Source: Streptomyces sp. NBC_01142 (GTDB taxonomy: Bacteria > Actinomycetota > Actinomycetes > Streptomycetales > Streptomycetaceae). Taken from it: 64,000 nt of DNA. The notes under the pieces were generated by a model. The model had not been told where the DNA came from. It worked only from the letters and a program-made list of their open reading frames with translations, and did no database searches. Every line of letters begins with the position of its first letter. Position 1 is the first letter of the stretch. Positions 40,946 through 49,697 of this stretch are shown one piece after another. A program made the translations under genes and the position numbers. The stretch spans positions 1,674,001-1,738,000 of the forward strand of contig NZ_JAPEOR010000002.1 of assembly GCF_026341125.1 (NCBI RefSeq), read 5' to 3'.

Positions 40946-43710
40946 GCGAGAAGAACGACTGCCAGCGCCCCGGGTGCGAGGGCTCCTACGAGGACATGGG
41001 CGGCGGTGAGCTGTACTGCGACACCTGCGGGCTCGCCCCCGTCGTCTCACCCACCGGCATGGTCTCCTCGCCGCCCACCGGCATCACGGGCGGCGGCCGG
41101 GGCTCCTCCTCGGCACGCGGCAGTTCACGCTCCTCACGGGCCTCGTCGCGCTCGTCCACCTCGCGCCGGTCCGTCTCCGGGCGGCTGTCGCGCTCGCTGA
41201 CCGGGAGCAGCACCTCGTCCCGGTCGGTCTCGGTGCGCAGCTCCGGCACCAGCACGGGTGCGTCCGGCCGCAACCGTCTGGGCGCGGGCCTGGTCTCCGT
41301 ACCGGACGTGCCGCGCCCCGACCCGCGCTCCGCGGTGATGGCGAACCCCGAGGTCCCCGAACGCAAGAGATACTGCTCGCGCTCCGACTGCGGGGCACAG
41401 GTGGGCCGTTCGCGCGGTGAGCGTCCTGGCCGTACGGAAGGGTTCTGCACCAAGTGCGGCCATCCGTACTCCTTCGTACCGAAGCTGGTCGAGGGCGACA
41501 TCGTGCACGGGCAGTACGAGGTCGCGGGCTGTCTCGCCCACGGCGGCCTCGGCTGGGTCTATCTGGCCGTCGACCGCGCGGTGTCCGACCGCTGGGTCGT
41601 GCTGAAGGGCCTGCTGGACACCGGCGACCAGGACGCCATGGCCGCCGCGATCTCGGAGCGCCGCTTCCTCGCGGAGATCGAGCACTCCAACATCGTCCGG
41701 ATCTACAACTTCGTGGAGCACCTCGACCAGCGCACCGGCTCGCTCGACGGCTACATCGTCATGGAGTACGTCGGCGGCAAGTCGCTGAAGGAGATCGCCA
41801 ACGAACGGCGGGACCCGGCGGGCAAGCGGGATCCGCTGCCGGTCGAGCAGGCGTGTGCGTACGGCATCGAGGCGCTGGAGGCGCTCGGTCATCTGCACAG
41901 CAGGAACCTGCTGTACTGCGACTTCAAGGTCGACAACGCCATCCAGCAGCAGGACCAGCTCAAACTGATCGACATGGGCGCGGTCCGCAGGATGGACGAC
42001 GACGAGTCCGCGATCTACGGAACGGTCGGCTACCAGGCGCCCGAGGTCGCCGAGGCCGGCCCGTCGGTGGCCTCCGACCTCTACACGGTCGCCCGCACGC
42101 TGGCCGTGCTGACCTTCGACTTCCAGGGCTACACGAATGTGTTCGTGGATTCCCTGCCGGACCCGGAGAACATCAAGGTCTTCCATACGTACGAGTCCTT
42201 CTACCGGCTGCTGGTGCGGGCGACGGACCCGGATCCTGCGCGGCGTTTCGCCTCGGCACAGGAGATGGCGGAGCAGCTGACGGGAGTGCTCAGGGAGGTC
42301 GTGGCGATCCAGACGGGCCGCCCGCGCCCGTCGCTGTCGACGCTGTTCGGCCCGGAACTGCGGGTCACGGACACGGAGTTGTTCGCGGAGCTGACGGGTG
42401 ACGTGTCACAGCTGGGCGGGAGGGCCGGCGCTCCGGCGGGCCGCCGCCGGGGGACGCGGTCCGCGGCGGTGAACGGCACGGTCGGAGTGAACGGCGCGGT
42501 CGGGGTCAACGCGGTGAACGGCGCGGCAGGGGTGAACTTTGCCGGGCCACCCGGGCAGCTGCCCGGCGCGCAGGGCGGGTTCACCGGCGTGAGCGGGAAC
42601 GGCGGAGCGCACGGCGGGCTGCACGGCGCGGGCGGGCACGGCGGCGCCCCTGCCGTGCTTCCGTACGCCGCCACCCATACCGCGGTCCCCGCGCCCCGCA
42701 CCGAGGCCCCGGGCACCCTCGCCGCACCCCCGGCGAACCCGGCCCTCGCCCCGCACCTCGCGGTGCTCGACGCCCGGGCGACCTCGCTCGCGCTGCCCGT
42801 ACCGCGCGTCGATCCGAACGACCCCAACGCCGGCTTCCTGGCCGGCCTGATGGCCTCCGCTCCCGCCGAACTGATCGCCGCGCTGCACTCCGCGGCCGCC
42901 GGCTCGCCCGAGACCCTGCTGCGCGAGCTGCGCGCCCGCATGGAGATGGGCGAACTGGACTCCGCCGGCAGGGCGCTGGCGACCCTGGAGAGCCGGCAGC
43001 CCGACGACTGGCGGGTCGTCTGGTACCGCGGCCTCACCTCGCTGGTGACCGGGGACAACGAGGTCGCGGCGCTCTCGTTCGACGCGATCTACGACGCGTT
43101 CCCGGGCGAGCCCGCGCCCAAGCTGGCGCTGGGTGTCTGCGCCGAGGTGCTCGGCCAGTTGGACAACGCCGCGGAGTATTACCGCCTCGTATGGACGACC
43201 GACCCGAGCTATGTCAGCGCGGCGTTCGGACTCGCCCGGGTGCAGCTCGCGGCCGGCGACCGGGACGGGGCCGTACGGACCCTGGAGTCGGTGCCGGAGG
43301 CGTCGATCCACTACACGGCGGCGCGGGTCGCGGCGGTACGGGCGAGGCTGCGGCGACGCGCCGCGCACGACGCGCTGAGAGACGATCTGGCGGCGGCTGC
43401 CGCGCAGGTGGAGGCCCTGAAGGAGTTCGGTCTGGACGCTGTGCGCCGCGAGCAGTTGTCCACAGAAGTACTCGGTACGGCTCTGGACTGGGTACTCTCC
43501 GGAAGTCCCGGAGCCCGGCCGTCCGACCCGAACGCACCGAACACGCAAGGCGCACAGACCGTGCTGCTCGGCAGCGAACTGGACGAGCGCGGCCTGCGCT
43601 TCGGGCTGGAACGCTCGTACCGGGTGCTCGCCCGGCTCGCCCAGCGCGGCGAGGAGCGGATAGACCTGGTGGAGCGGGCGAACCGTTTCCGCCCCCGGAC
43701 GTGGGTGTGA
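40942..43710 (+). CDS. pknG: PknG-like serine/threonine protein kinase with TPR domain
   Basis: A 922-residue soluble kinase. The N-terminus has two zinc-knuckle pairs, CQRPGC...CDTC and CSRSDC...CTKC, around a Ser/Arg-rich linker. The kinase domain (about 190-460) has a glycine loop (HGGLGWVYLA), Lys222, catalytic D327-K329-N332 in LLYCDFKVDN, and D344 in DMG instead of DFG. A Val/Asn/Gly-rich repeat linker leads to TPR-like helices (about 650-920). This rubredoxin-kinase-TPR order is PknG; mycobacterial PknG phosphorylates GarA to control 2-oxoglutarate/glutamate flow. It overlaps the upstream gene and is followed directly by a PP2C gene. Confidence 0.93.
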   Translation: MSEKNDCQRPGCEGSYEDMGGGELYCDTCGLAPVVSPTGMVSSPPTGITGGGRGSSSARGSSRSSRASSRSSTSRRSVSGRLSRSLTGSSTSSRSVSVRSSGTSTGASGRNRLGAGLVSVPDVPRPDPRSAVMANPEVPERKRYCSRSDCGAQVGRSRGERPGRTEGFCTKCGHPYSFVPKLVEGDIVHGQYEVAGCLAHGGLGWVYLAVDRAVSDRWVVLKGLLDTGDQDAMAAAISERRFLAEIEHSNIVRIYNFVEHLDQRTGSLDGYIVMEYVGGKSLKEIANERRDPAGKRDPLPVEQACAYGIEALEALGHLHSRNLLYCDFKVDNAIQQQDQLKLIDMGAVRRMDDDESAIYGTVGYQAPEVAEAGPSVASDLYTVARTLAVLTFDFQGYTNVFVDSLPDPENIKVFHTYESFYRLLVRATDPDPARRFASAQEMAEQLTGVLREVVAIQTGRPRPSLSTLFGPELRVTDTELFAELTGDVSQLGGRAGAPAGRRRGTRSAAVNGTVGVNGAVGVNAVNGAAGVNFAGPPGQLPGAQGGFTGVSGNGGAHGGLHGAGGHGGAPAVLPYAATHTAVPAPRTEAPGTLAAPPANPALAPHLAVLDARATSLALPVPRVDPNDPNAGFLAGLMASAPAELIAALHSAAAGSPETLLRELRARMEMGELDSAGRALATLESRQPDDWRVVWYRGLTSLVTGDNEVAALSFDAIYDAFPGEPAPKLALGVCAEVLGQLDNAAEYYRLVWTTDPSYVSAAFGLARVQLAAGDRDGAVRTLESVPEASIHYTAARVAAVRARLRRRAAHDALRDDLAAAAAQVEALKEFGLDAVRREQLSTEVLGTALDWVLSGSPGARPSDPNAPNTQGAQTVLLGSELDERGLRFGLERSYRVLARLAQRGEERIDLVERANRFRPRTWV

Positions 43711-43713
43711 GTG

Positions 43714-45123
43714 ATGTCTCAGATGCACCAGCTGACTGCCGGGTCGACCTGCCCCAGCTGCGAGGAGCCGCTGGAGACGGGTGACCTGTTCTGCGGTGCG
43801 TGCGGGTACGACCTGTCGGTCGTGCCCGCGCCGCCGGACGACCACCCCACGATCGCGATCGGTACACCCGTGGAGTGGCCGAGGGCCACGGGGACGGACA
43901 CCGCGGGCACCCCTGCGCCGGTGCACCTGCCCGAAGACCTGCCGGGAACGGACTCGGGCGGCGGCCAACTGCCCGTCTCGCCGGTGCGTTTCGACGGCCC
44001 GCCCCGCCACGAGTCGTCCGCGGACGCTTCGGCGGGCCCGGCCGGCCCTGCACCGGGCACCTCGCCCGGCCCGTCGGAGGACTTCGAGCTGGCCGCACCC
44101 GAGGCCGGGACCGCCGTGGCCGCCGATCCGCGGGCCGTGGAATCCGTGCCCGTCCCCCCGGCCGCGCCCACTCCCCCGGCCGGCACCAAGCTCTGTGTGG
44201 CGTGCCGCGCCGGGCATGTCGACACCGACGGCTACTGCGAGAACTGCGGCCACGCCCAGCCCCGCGAACGCGACCACATGGAGCAGGAGCTGGGCTCCGT
44301 CGCCGCTGTCAGCGACCGCGGGCTGCGTCACCACCGCAACGAGGACTCCTTCGCGGTGTCCTCCACCGCCCTGCCCGACGGCTCCCCGGCCGTGGTCGCG
44401 ATCGTCTGCGACGGCGTCTCCTCGGCGACCCGCCCCGACGAGGCATCGGCCGCCGCCGCGAGCGCCGCCAACGAGGTGCTCCTGGAGACGCTGCCCCGTG
44501 GCACGCATCCCCAGCAGGCCATGCACGAGGCGATCGTCGCCGCCTCCGAGGCCGTCAACTCCCTCGCCGCCGAGCCCGGTCACGGGGAAGCCATGGAGCA
44601 CGATCCGCACCGCCACCAGAACGCGCCCGCGTGCACGATCGTGGGCGCGGTGACGGCCGCCGGTCTGCTGGTCGTCGGCTGGGTCGGCGACAGCCGCGCC
44701 TACTGGGTGCCCGACGACCGCAGCGGCCCGCCCGCGCGGCTCACCGAGGACGACTCCTGGGCCGCCCAGATGGTCGCGGCCGGCCTGATGAGCGAGGCGG
44801 AGGCGTACGCCGACGAGCGCGCCCACGCCATCACGGGCTGGCTGGGGGCCGATGCGTACGAACTCGAGCCGCACACCGCCTCGTTCAAGCCGGATCGCTC
44901 CGGTGTGGTCGTGGTCTGCACGGACGGCCTGTGGAACTACGCGGAGGGCGCCGAGGAGATGGCCCGCGCCATCCCCGTGGATGCTGCGGGACGGCCGCTG
45001 CACAGTGCGCAGGTGCTGGTCGGGCATGCGCTCGACGGTGGGGGCCACGACAACGTAACAGTGGCGGTCCTGCCGTTCGCCGTGCCGTCGCAAGGGGCAG
45101 GATCGACCTACAACAGCGCTTGA
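43714..45123 (+). CDS. PP2C-type serine/threonine phosphatase with zinc ribbons
   Basis: A 469-residue soluble phosphatase. Two zinc ribbons, CPSCEEPLETGDLFCGAC and CVACRAGHVDTDGYCENC, flank a Pro/Gly-rich linker. The PP2C domain (about 195-465) keeps all metal aspartates: SDRGLRHHRNEDSF, VAIVCDGVSSATRPDEAS, VVGWVGDSRAYWV, VVVVCTDGLWNYAEG and GGGHDNVTVAV. It should dephosphorylate substrates of the adjacent PknG-like kinase. The frame starts at GTG 43711 just after the kinase stop; ATG 43714 is taken. Its linked arrangement with kinase and VWA gene recalls the TerY-P triad. Confidence 0.92.
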   Translation: MSQMHQLTAGSTCPSCEEPLETGDLFCGACGYDLSVVPAPPDDHPTIAIGTPVEWPRATGTDTAGTPAPVHLPEDLPGTDSGGGQLPVSPVRFDGPPRHESSADASAGPAGPAPGTSPGPSEDFELAAPEAGTAVAADPRAVESVPVPPAAPTPPAGTKLCVACRAGHVDTDGYCENCGHAQPRERDHMEQELGSVAAVSDRGLRHHRNEDSFAVSSTALPDGSPAVVAIVCDGVSSATRPDEASAAAASAANEVLLETLPRGTHPQQAMHEAIVAASEAVNSLAAEPGHGEAMEHDPHRHQNAPACTIVGAVTAAGLLVVGWVGDSRAYWVPDDRSGPPARLTEDDSWAAQMVAAGLMSEAEAYADERAHAITGWLGADAYELEPHTASFKPDRSGVVVVCTDGLWNYAEGAEEMARAIPVDAAGRPLHSAQVLVGHALDGGGHDNVTVAVLPFAVPSQGAGSTYNSA

Positions 45124-45257
45124 GCCCTCTTTGTCCGTCGGTCCGCCGAACTGCCGCCCGTCGGGCTGCCGGGCGCCGAGCTGCCACCCGCTGCCTGCCG
45201 CCCGCTGCCCCTCTTTACTCATCTCTGCCACAGTGGAGCCTCAAGGAGCCGATGCAG

Positions 45258-46616
45258 ATGGCCGTTTTCTCCAAGTCCCAGGTGCCGCAGTTCTCCGTCG
45301 AGGTGTATCAGAACGCATACCTGCCGGAGGGCGGCCGCGAGGTCAACGCGATCGTCACGGTCACCTCCACCGGAGGCGGCACCAGCGGCGGCGCGCCGCT
45401 GACCGGAGCGTCGGCCTCCCCCTCGTACATACCGGGGCAGGGGCCGAGCGCCGCTGTAGTGATCATGGTCGACTGCTCCGGCTCCATGGACTATCCGCCG
45501 ACGAAGATGCGCAACGCCCGTGACGCGACGGCCGCCGCGATCGACACCCTGCGCGACGGCACGGCCTTCGCGGTGGTCGCCGGTACGCATGTGGCGAACG
45601 AGGTCTACCCCGGAAACGGCCGTCTCGCGGTCGCCGACCCGCAGACCCGCACCCAGGCCAAGGAGGCCCTGCGTCGGCTCAGCGCGGGCGGCGGCACCGC
45701 GATCGGCACCTGGCTGCGGCTGGCCGACCGGCTGCTGTCCTCCTCCGATGTCGCCATCCGCCACGGGATCCTGCTCACCGACGGACGCAATGAGCACGAG
45801 TCGCCGGAGGATCTGCGGGCCGCGCTCGACGCCAATGCCGGCCGCTTCACCTGCGACGCCCGCGGGGTCGGCACGGACTGGGAGGTCAAGGAGGTCACCG
45901 CCATCGCCTCCGCACTGCTCGGCACGGCCGACATCGTCGCGAACCCGGACGAGCTGTCCGCGGACTTCACGCGGATGATGGAGAACGCGATGGGCAAGGA
46001 GGTCGCGGACGTGGCGCTGCGGCTGTGGACGCCCGTCGGCGTGGAGATCAAGTTCGTCAAGCAAGTGGCCCCGACGGTTGAGGAGTTGACCGGGCGGCGT
46101 ACGGAGGCGGGGCCGCGGGCCGGGGACTACCCCACCGGTTCCTGGGGCGACGAGTCCCGCGACTACCACGTGTGCGTACAGGTCCCGGAGGCCGGGGTCG
46201 GGCAGGAGATGCTCGCGGCCCGGGCGTCGCTGATCATTCCGGCGGCGGACGGCGGCGCTCCCCAGGTGCTGTCGCAGGGTCTCGTTCGGGCGGTGTGGAC
46301 GGACGACATGACGGCATCCACATCGATCAATCCGCAGGTCGCGCACTACACAGGACAGGCCGAACTGGCACAAGTCATCCAACAAGGTCTGGATGCCCGC
46401 AAGTCGGGCGACTTCGACGGCGCGACCGCGAAGCTGGGCCGTGCGGTGCAGCTCGCGGCGGATTCCGGGAACGAGGACACTGCGAAACTCCTTTCGAAGG
46501 TGGTGGACGTCGTCGATGCGGCGACCGGTACTGTGCGACTGAAGGCGAAGGTCGCGGAAGCCGACGAGATGACCCTCGAAACGCGCTCCACCAAGACAGT
46601 TCGCGTGAAGAAGTAG
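45258..46616 (+). CDS. VWA domain protein (TerY-like)
   Basis: A 452-residue cytoplasmic protein. After an N-terminal beta segment (VPQFSVEVYQNAYLPEGGREVNAIVTV), a von Willebrand A domain (about 60-240) has a MIDAS motif VIMVDCSGSMD and GILLTDGRNEHES. A C-terminal beta domain (DVALRLWTPVGVEIKFVKQV) and a helical tail (QGLDARKSGDFDGATAKLGRA) follow. VWA domains bind protein partners through a divalent metal. ATG 45258 is chosen because AAGGAG lies nine bases ahead; the ATG at 45252 is too close. It sits between PP2C and FHA genes, suggesting a scaffold for the phospho-relay. Confidence 0.9.
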   Translation: MAVFSKSQVPQFSVEVYQNAYLPEGGREVNAIVTVTSTGGGTSGGAPLTGASASPSYIPGQGPSAAVVIMVDCSGSMDYPPTKMRNARDATAAAIDTLRDGTAFAVVAGTHVANEVYPGNGRLAVADPQTRTQAKEALRRLSAGGGTAIGTWLRLADRLLSSSDVAIRHGILLTDGRNEHESPEDLRAALDANAGRFTCDARGVGTDWEVKEVTAIASALLGTADIVANPDELSADFTRMMENAMGKEVADVALRLWTPVGVEIKFVKQVAPTVEELTGRRTEAGPRAGDYPTGSWGDESRDYHVCVQVPEAGVGQEMLAARASLIIPAADGGAPQVLSQGLVRAVWTDDMTASTSINPQVAHYTGQAELAQVIQQGLDARKSGDFDGATAKLGRAVQLAADSGNEDTAKLLSKVVDVVDAATGTVRLKAKVAEADEMTLETRSTKTVRVKK

Positions 46617-46676
46617 CAGCAAAAGTACCGATGTGAACGGCCCTCGGGCCGGACGAGGAGAGGGGGAAGCGCCGAC

Positions 46677-47891
46677 ATGCCGACCTGCCCGAACGGACAC
46701 CAGTCGGGTTCCGACGACTGGTGCGAGGTCTGTGGCCACCGCATGGCCGGTGCCGGCGCTCCCGCGGGTGCCATGCCGCCGCCCCCGCCACCGCCGCCCG
46801 GCTACGGATACCCCGGCCAGGGCGACCCGAACGCCACCGCACAGGCGGAGCTCTGCCCCCAGTGCCGCACCCCGCGCGAGGCCATGGCCCCGTTCTGCGA
46901 GGAGTGCCGGTACAACTTCCTCACGCATACGGCGACGTCCTACACGCCCCTGGCCCCGCCCCAGCAGCAGTCCGCGGGGCTGAACCTGCCGCCGGGTTTC
47001 CAGTCCCAGCAGGGGCCGCCTCCGCCGCCCCCTCAGCAGCAGCAACCGCCGCAGCCGCGTGATCCGTACGAGTACCAGAGTTCGCGGCCCTCGCAGATGA
47101 ACCGGCCGGCCGAGCCGCTGATGAACGAGCCGCCGCAGGCCTTCCAGCAGCAGGGCGGTCCGCCGCCCCCGCCGCCCTTCCAGCAGCAGCCGGGCCCGCC
47201 CGGTCCGCCGGCGCCGCCCTCGTACCAGCAGTCGGCTCCGCCCGCGCCGCCGCAGCCCCAGCACACAGGTGGCGGCGACGACTGGATGCTGCCCCCGCCC
47301 TCGCAGCCCCAGGCACCGCAGCAGCAGTCGCCCTTCCAGCCCCAGGCGCCGCAGCAGCAGTCGCCCTTCCAGCAGCAGGGGCCGCAGCAGGGCCCGCAGC
47401 AGCCGATGCCGCCGCAGCACGCCCAACAGCACGCCCAGCAGCCCGGCCACCAGGGGCACCCTCAGCCGCCCCAGTACCAGAGCCCCGCAGGCTGGACCGC
47501 CGTCGTCGCGCCCGATCGCGAGTACTTCCTGGCGATGATGCAGCGCAGCGGCCCCGAGGCGACCGGCCTCAATCTGCCCGCGTACTCCCCCGAGCAGCAC
47601 CTCCCGCTCACGGGCAGCCAGATCACCATCGGCCGCCGCAGGCAGTCCACGGGCGAGTCCCCGGACGTCGACCTGTCCGTGCCGCCGGAGGACCCGGGCG
47701 TCTCGCACCAGCACGCGGTGCTGGTGCAGCAGCCCGACGGATCCTGGGCGGTCGTCGACCAGAACTCCACCAACGGCACCACGGTCAACCTCGCCGAGGA
47801 CCCGATCCAGCCCTATGTCCCGATCCCGCTGAACGACGGCGACCGGGTCCATGTCGGGGCCTGGACGACCATCACGGTCCGCCGCGGCTAG
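46677..47891 (+). CDS. FHA domain protein with zinc ribbons and Pro/Gln linker
   Basis: A 404-residue protein. Two Cys-rich knuckles, CPNGHQSGSDDWCEVC and CPQCRTPREAMAPFCEEC, start the chain. A long Pro/Gln-rich low-complexity linker (about 90-265) follows, including two exact 33-bp repeats encoding PQAPQQQSPFQ. The C-terminal FHA domain (about 300-400) keeps the phosphothreonine-binding residues in QITIGRRRQSTG, GVSHQHAVLVQ and DQNSTNGTTVN. It should bind a phosphothreonine made by the upstream kinase. It is not GarA/OdhI itself, since no N-terminal ETTS-type acceptor tail is present. It is convergent with the methyltransferase gene. Confidence 0.92.
   Translation: MPTCPNGHQSGSDDWCEVCGHRMAGAGAPAGAMPPPPPPPPGYGYPGQGDPNATAQAELCPQCRTPREAMAPFCEECRYNFLTHTATSYTPLAPPQQQSAGLNLPPGFQSQQGPPPPPPQQQQPPQPRDPYEYQSSRPSQMNRPAEPLMNEPPQAFQQQGGPPPPPPFQQQPGPPGPPAPPSYQQSAPPAPPQPQHTGGGDDWMLPPPSQPQAPQQQSPFQPQAPQQQSPFQQQGPQQGPQQPMPPQHAQQHAQQPGHQGHPQPPQYQSPAGWTAVVAPDREYFLAMMQRSGPEATGLNLPAYSPEQHLPLTGSQITIGRRRQSTGESPDVDLSVPPEDPGVSHQHAVLVQQPDGSWAVVDQNSTNGTTVNLAEDPIQPYVPIPLNDGDRVHVGAWTTITVRRG
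47303..47368 (+). repeat. 33-bp tandem repeat in the FHA protein linker
   Basis: Two units (47303-47335 and 47336-47368), each starting CAGCCCCAGGC, encode QPQAPQQQSPF in tandem. Confidence 0.85.
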
Positions 47892-47958
47892 CGCGTCCTC
47901 GGCATCCGCCGCGGCCAGGGCTCCTCGGCGCCCGCCGCGGCCGGCGCATCCGGCGCCG

Positions 47959-48948
47959 CTAGCCGGCCGGTGTGCCGAGCGGCCAGGTGTACGGCCCTTC
48001 GGGGTCGTCCAGCCAGGCCCACTGGTGGCGTCCGCTGACGGTGACCCCGAACCGGTCCCGCTGCGGCCGCCGCTCGCGCTCCCACAGCGAGAGCGCCTCG
48101 TGCGGATCCAGGCTGCCCGCGGTCAGGGTCAGCAGGAAGCGGAAGAGGTCGTTCTCGATCGCGCGCCGCGGCAGCCCGCCGATGTGCCCCTCCGGGCGCA
48201 GCACGCCGCCCCGCAGCGGTACGAAGTAGGCGGAGGTCCGCAGAAAGTGCCCCTCCGCGCTGTGGCCCTGCCCGTCCTCGTCCCGCACGCGCAGCGTGAT
48301 CAGCCCGGTGGAGAGCGGCGCCAGGATCCGCGCCCCCGGCCGGCACTGCGGCAGCCAGTCGAAGGGCACGGACTGCAGGGTGCAGGTCGCGATGATCCGG
48401 TCGAAGGGCGCGCGCTCGGGACAGCCACGCGCCCCGTCGCCGGTGATCACGGCCGGGCGGTAGCCGGCGACGGCCAGATGCGACCGCGCGGACTCGGTGA
48501 TCTCCGGTTCCAGATCGACGGTCGTCACCAGGCCGTCGCCCAGCCGGTGAGAAAGGAGCGCCGCGTTGTAGCCGGTGCCCGCGCCGATCTCGAGAACGGC
48601 GTCCCCGTCCCGTACATCGAGCTCTTCGAGCATCCGCGCCATCAGGGAAGGCTGGCTGCTGGAGGAGAAGAGACGGCCGTCGCGCACCCGGGTGGCGAGC
48701 GGCCCGTCCTCGTACGCCCCTCTCAGCCACCGCACCCGTCGCACCGGATCCGGGTCCTCGCACCACAGCCGCTCGTAGGCGCCCGACCGGCTCGCGAAGT
48801 AGTACGGCACGAACAGATGCCGCGGCACCTCTTCGAACGCCGCCCGCCAGGCCGGGTCGGTCAGACCGCCGTCGGCGACGATGTCGCGCACCAGCGAGCG
48901 TCGTGCCTCGACGGCGGGCTCGGCGTACTGGTCCACGTGTGCACCCAT
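47959..48948 (-). CDS. SAM-dependent methyltransferase, protein-L-isoaspartate O-methyltransferase (PCMT)-like
   Basis: A 329-residue protein. DPAWRAAFEEVPRHLFVPYYF and SSSSQPSLMARMLEELDVRDGDAVLEIGAGTGYNAALLSHRLG form the PCMT-type N-terminus and SAM-binding motif I. VTTVDLEPEITESARSHL is motif post-I, and RIIATCTLQSVPFDWLPQCRPGARILAPL motifs II-III. The C-terminal about 120 residues are an extension seen in actinobacterial PCMT-like enzymes, some of which act in RiPP pathways; no precursor peptide is seen nearby. ATG 48948 has GGAG only two bases ahead, so the exact start is uncertain. It is divergent from the globin gene. Confidence 0.88.
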   Translation of the reverse strand: MGAHVDQYAEPAVEARRSLVRDIVADGGLTDPAWRAAFEEVPRHLFVPYYFASRSGAYERLWCEDPDPVRRVRWLRGAYEDGPLATRVRDGRLFSSSSQPSLMARMLEELDVRDGDAVLEIGAGTGYNAALLSHRLGDGLVTTVDLEPEITESARSHLAVAGYRPAVITGDGARGCPERAPFDRIIATCTLQSVPFDWLPQCRPGARILAPLSTGLITLRVRDEDGQGHSAEGHFLRTSAYFVPLRGGVLRPEGHIGGLPRRAIENDLFRFLLTLTAGSLDPHEALSLWERERRPQRDRFGVTVSGRHQWAWLDDPEGPYTWPLGTPAG

Positions 48949-49170
48949 ATCTCCACTTTCCTGCGTGTCGGTCCTTGAGGCGAGTGGCTGAGTAGTCCTA
49001 GGTCCGGGGTCCTCGGCCGGGCCGTCTGAGACCATGGACAGGTGCCGCATCTCCCAGGGGGCTCCCAGGAGACTCCCGGGGGGCTGCACCCGACTGCGGC
49101 TCGGCCACGGGCCGGACCCCCGGCCGACACCCCTCGGGGCTGACCAGAGAGACATTGCGAGGCCTATTAC

Positions 49171-49605
49171 GTGAAAGAGATTCCGCGCGGCACCCTTCAG
49201 GAGCAGACCTTCTACGAGCAGGTCGGCGGCGAGGAGACCTTCCGGCGCCTCGTTCACCGCTTCTACCAGGGCGTTGCCGAGGACCCGCTGCTGCGGCCGA
49301 TGTACCCGGAGGAGGACCTGGGCCCGGCCGAGGAGCGGCTCGTCCTCTTTCTGATCCAGTACTGGGGCGGCCCCCGCACCTACAGCGACCACCGCGGCCA
49401 CCCCCGTCTGCGGATGCGCCACGCGCCGTTCACCGTCGACCGGGCCGCGCACGACGCCTGGCTGAGGAACATGCGCACCGCGGTCGACGAGCTGGGGCTC
49501 TCCGAGGAGCACGAGCGGACCCTCTGGAACTACCTCACCTACGCCGCGGCCTCCATGGTGAACACCGCCGACCAGGACACCACCGGCCAGGACACCACCG
49601 GCTGA
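49171..49605 (+). CDS. Group II truncated hemoglobin (trHbO-like globin)
   Basis: A 144-residue truncated globin. [38 protein letters not shown] forms helices A-E with the Tyr at B10. [32 protein letters not shown] includes the conserved Trp at G8 region and the proximal His in RMRHAPF. It likely binds O2 or NO in the cytoplasm and is paired in many actinobacteria with redox stress defence. GTG 49171 has GAGG eight bases ahead. The C-terminus carries a duplicated QDTTG pentapeptide. Confidence 0.93.
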   Translation: MKEIPRGTLQEQTFYEQVGGEETFRRLVHRFYQGVAEDPLLRPMYPEEDLGPAEERLVLFLIQYWGGPRTYSDHRGHPRLRMRHAPFTVDRAAHDAWLRNMRTAVDELGLSEEHERTLWNYLTYAAASMVNTADQDTTGQDTTG

Positions 49606-49697
49606 GACGCCGCCGTCCGAATCACCGCCGCCGAATCACCGCCGCCGAAACACCGCCGCAGGAGCACCGCCGGCCGGAGCACCGCCGGCCGGCGCGG
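49606..49697. repeat. Low-complexity CCGCCG-rich short repeats
   Basis: The stretch after the globin gene is built of imperfect 12-16 bp units (CCGCCGAATCACCG, CCGCCGAAACACCG, GGAGCACCGCCGGCC). It separates two convergent genes and may replace a terminator. Confidence 0.8.

Noticed and set aside
43456..43464. Perfect DnaA box TTGTCCACA inside pknG
   Set aside because: A single 9-mer in coding sequence is expected by chance about once per window or less; there is no second box nearby.
42406..45231. 941-codon open frame antisense to pknG and the PP2C gene
   Set aside because: Shadow of two clearly coding genes; no recognisable motif.
43800..45257. N-terminal extension of the VWA frame over the PP2C gene
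   Set aside because: It is an out-of-frame shadow of PP2C; AAGGAG before ATG 45258 marks the true start.
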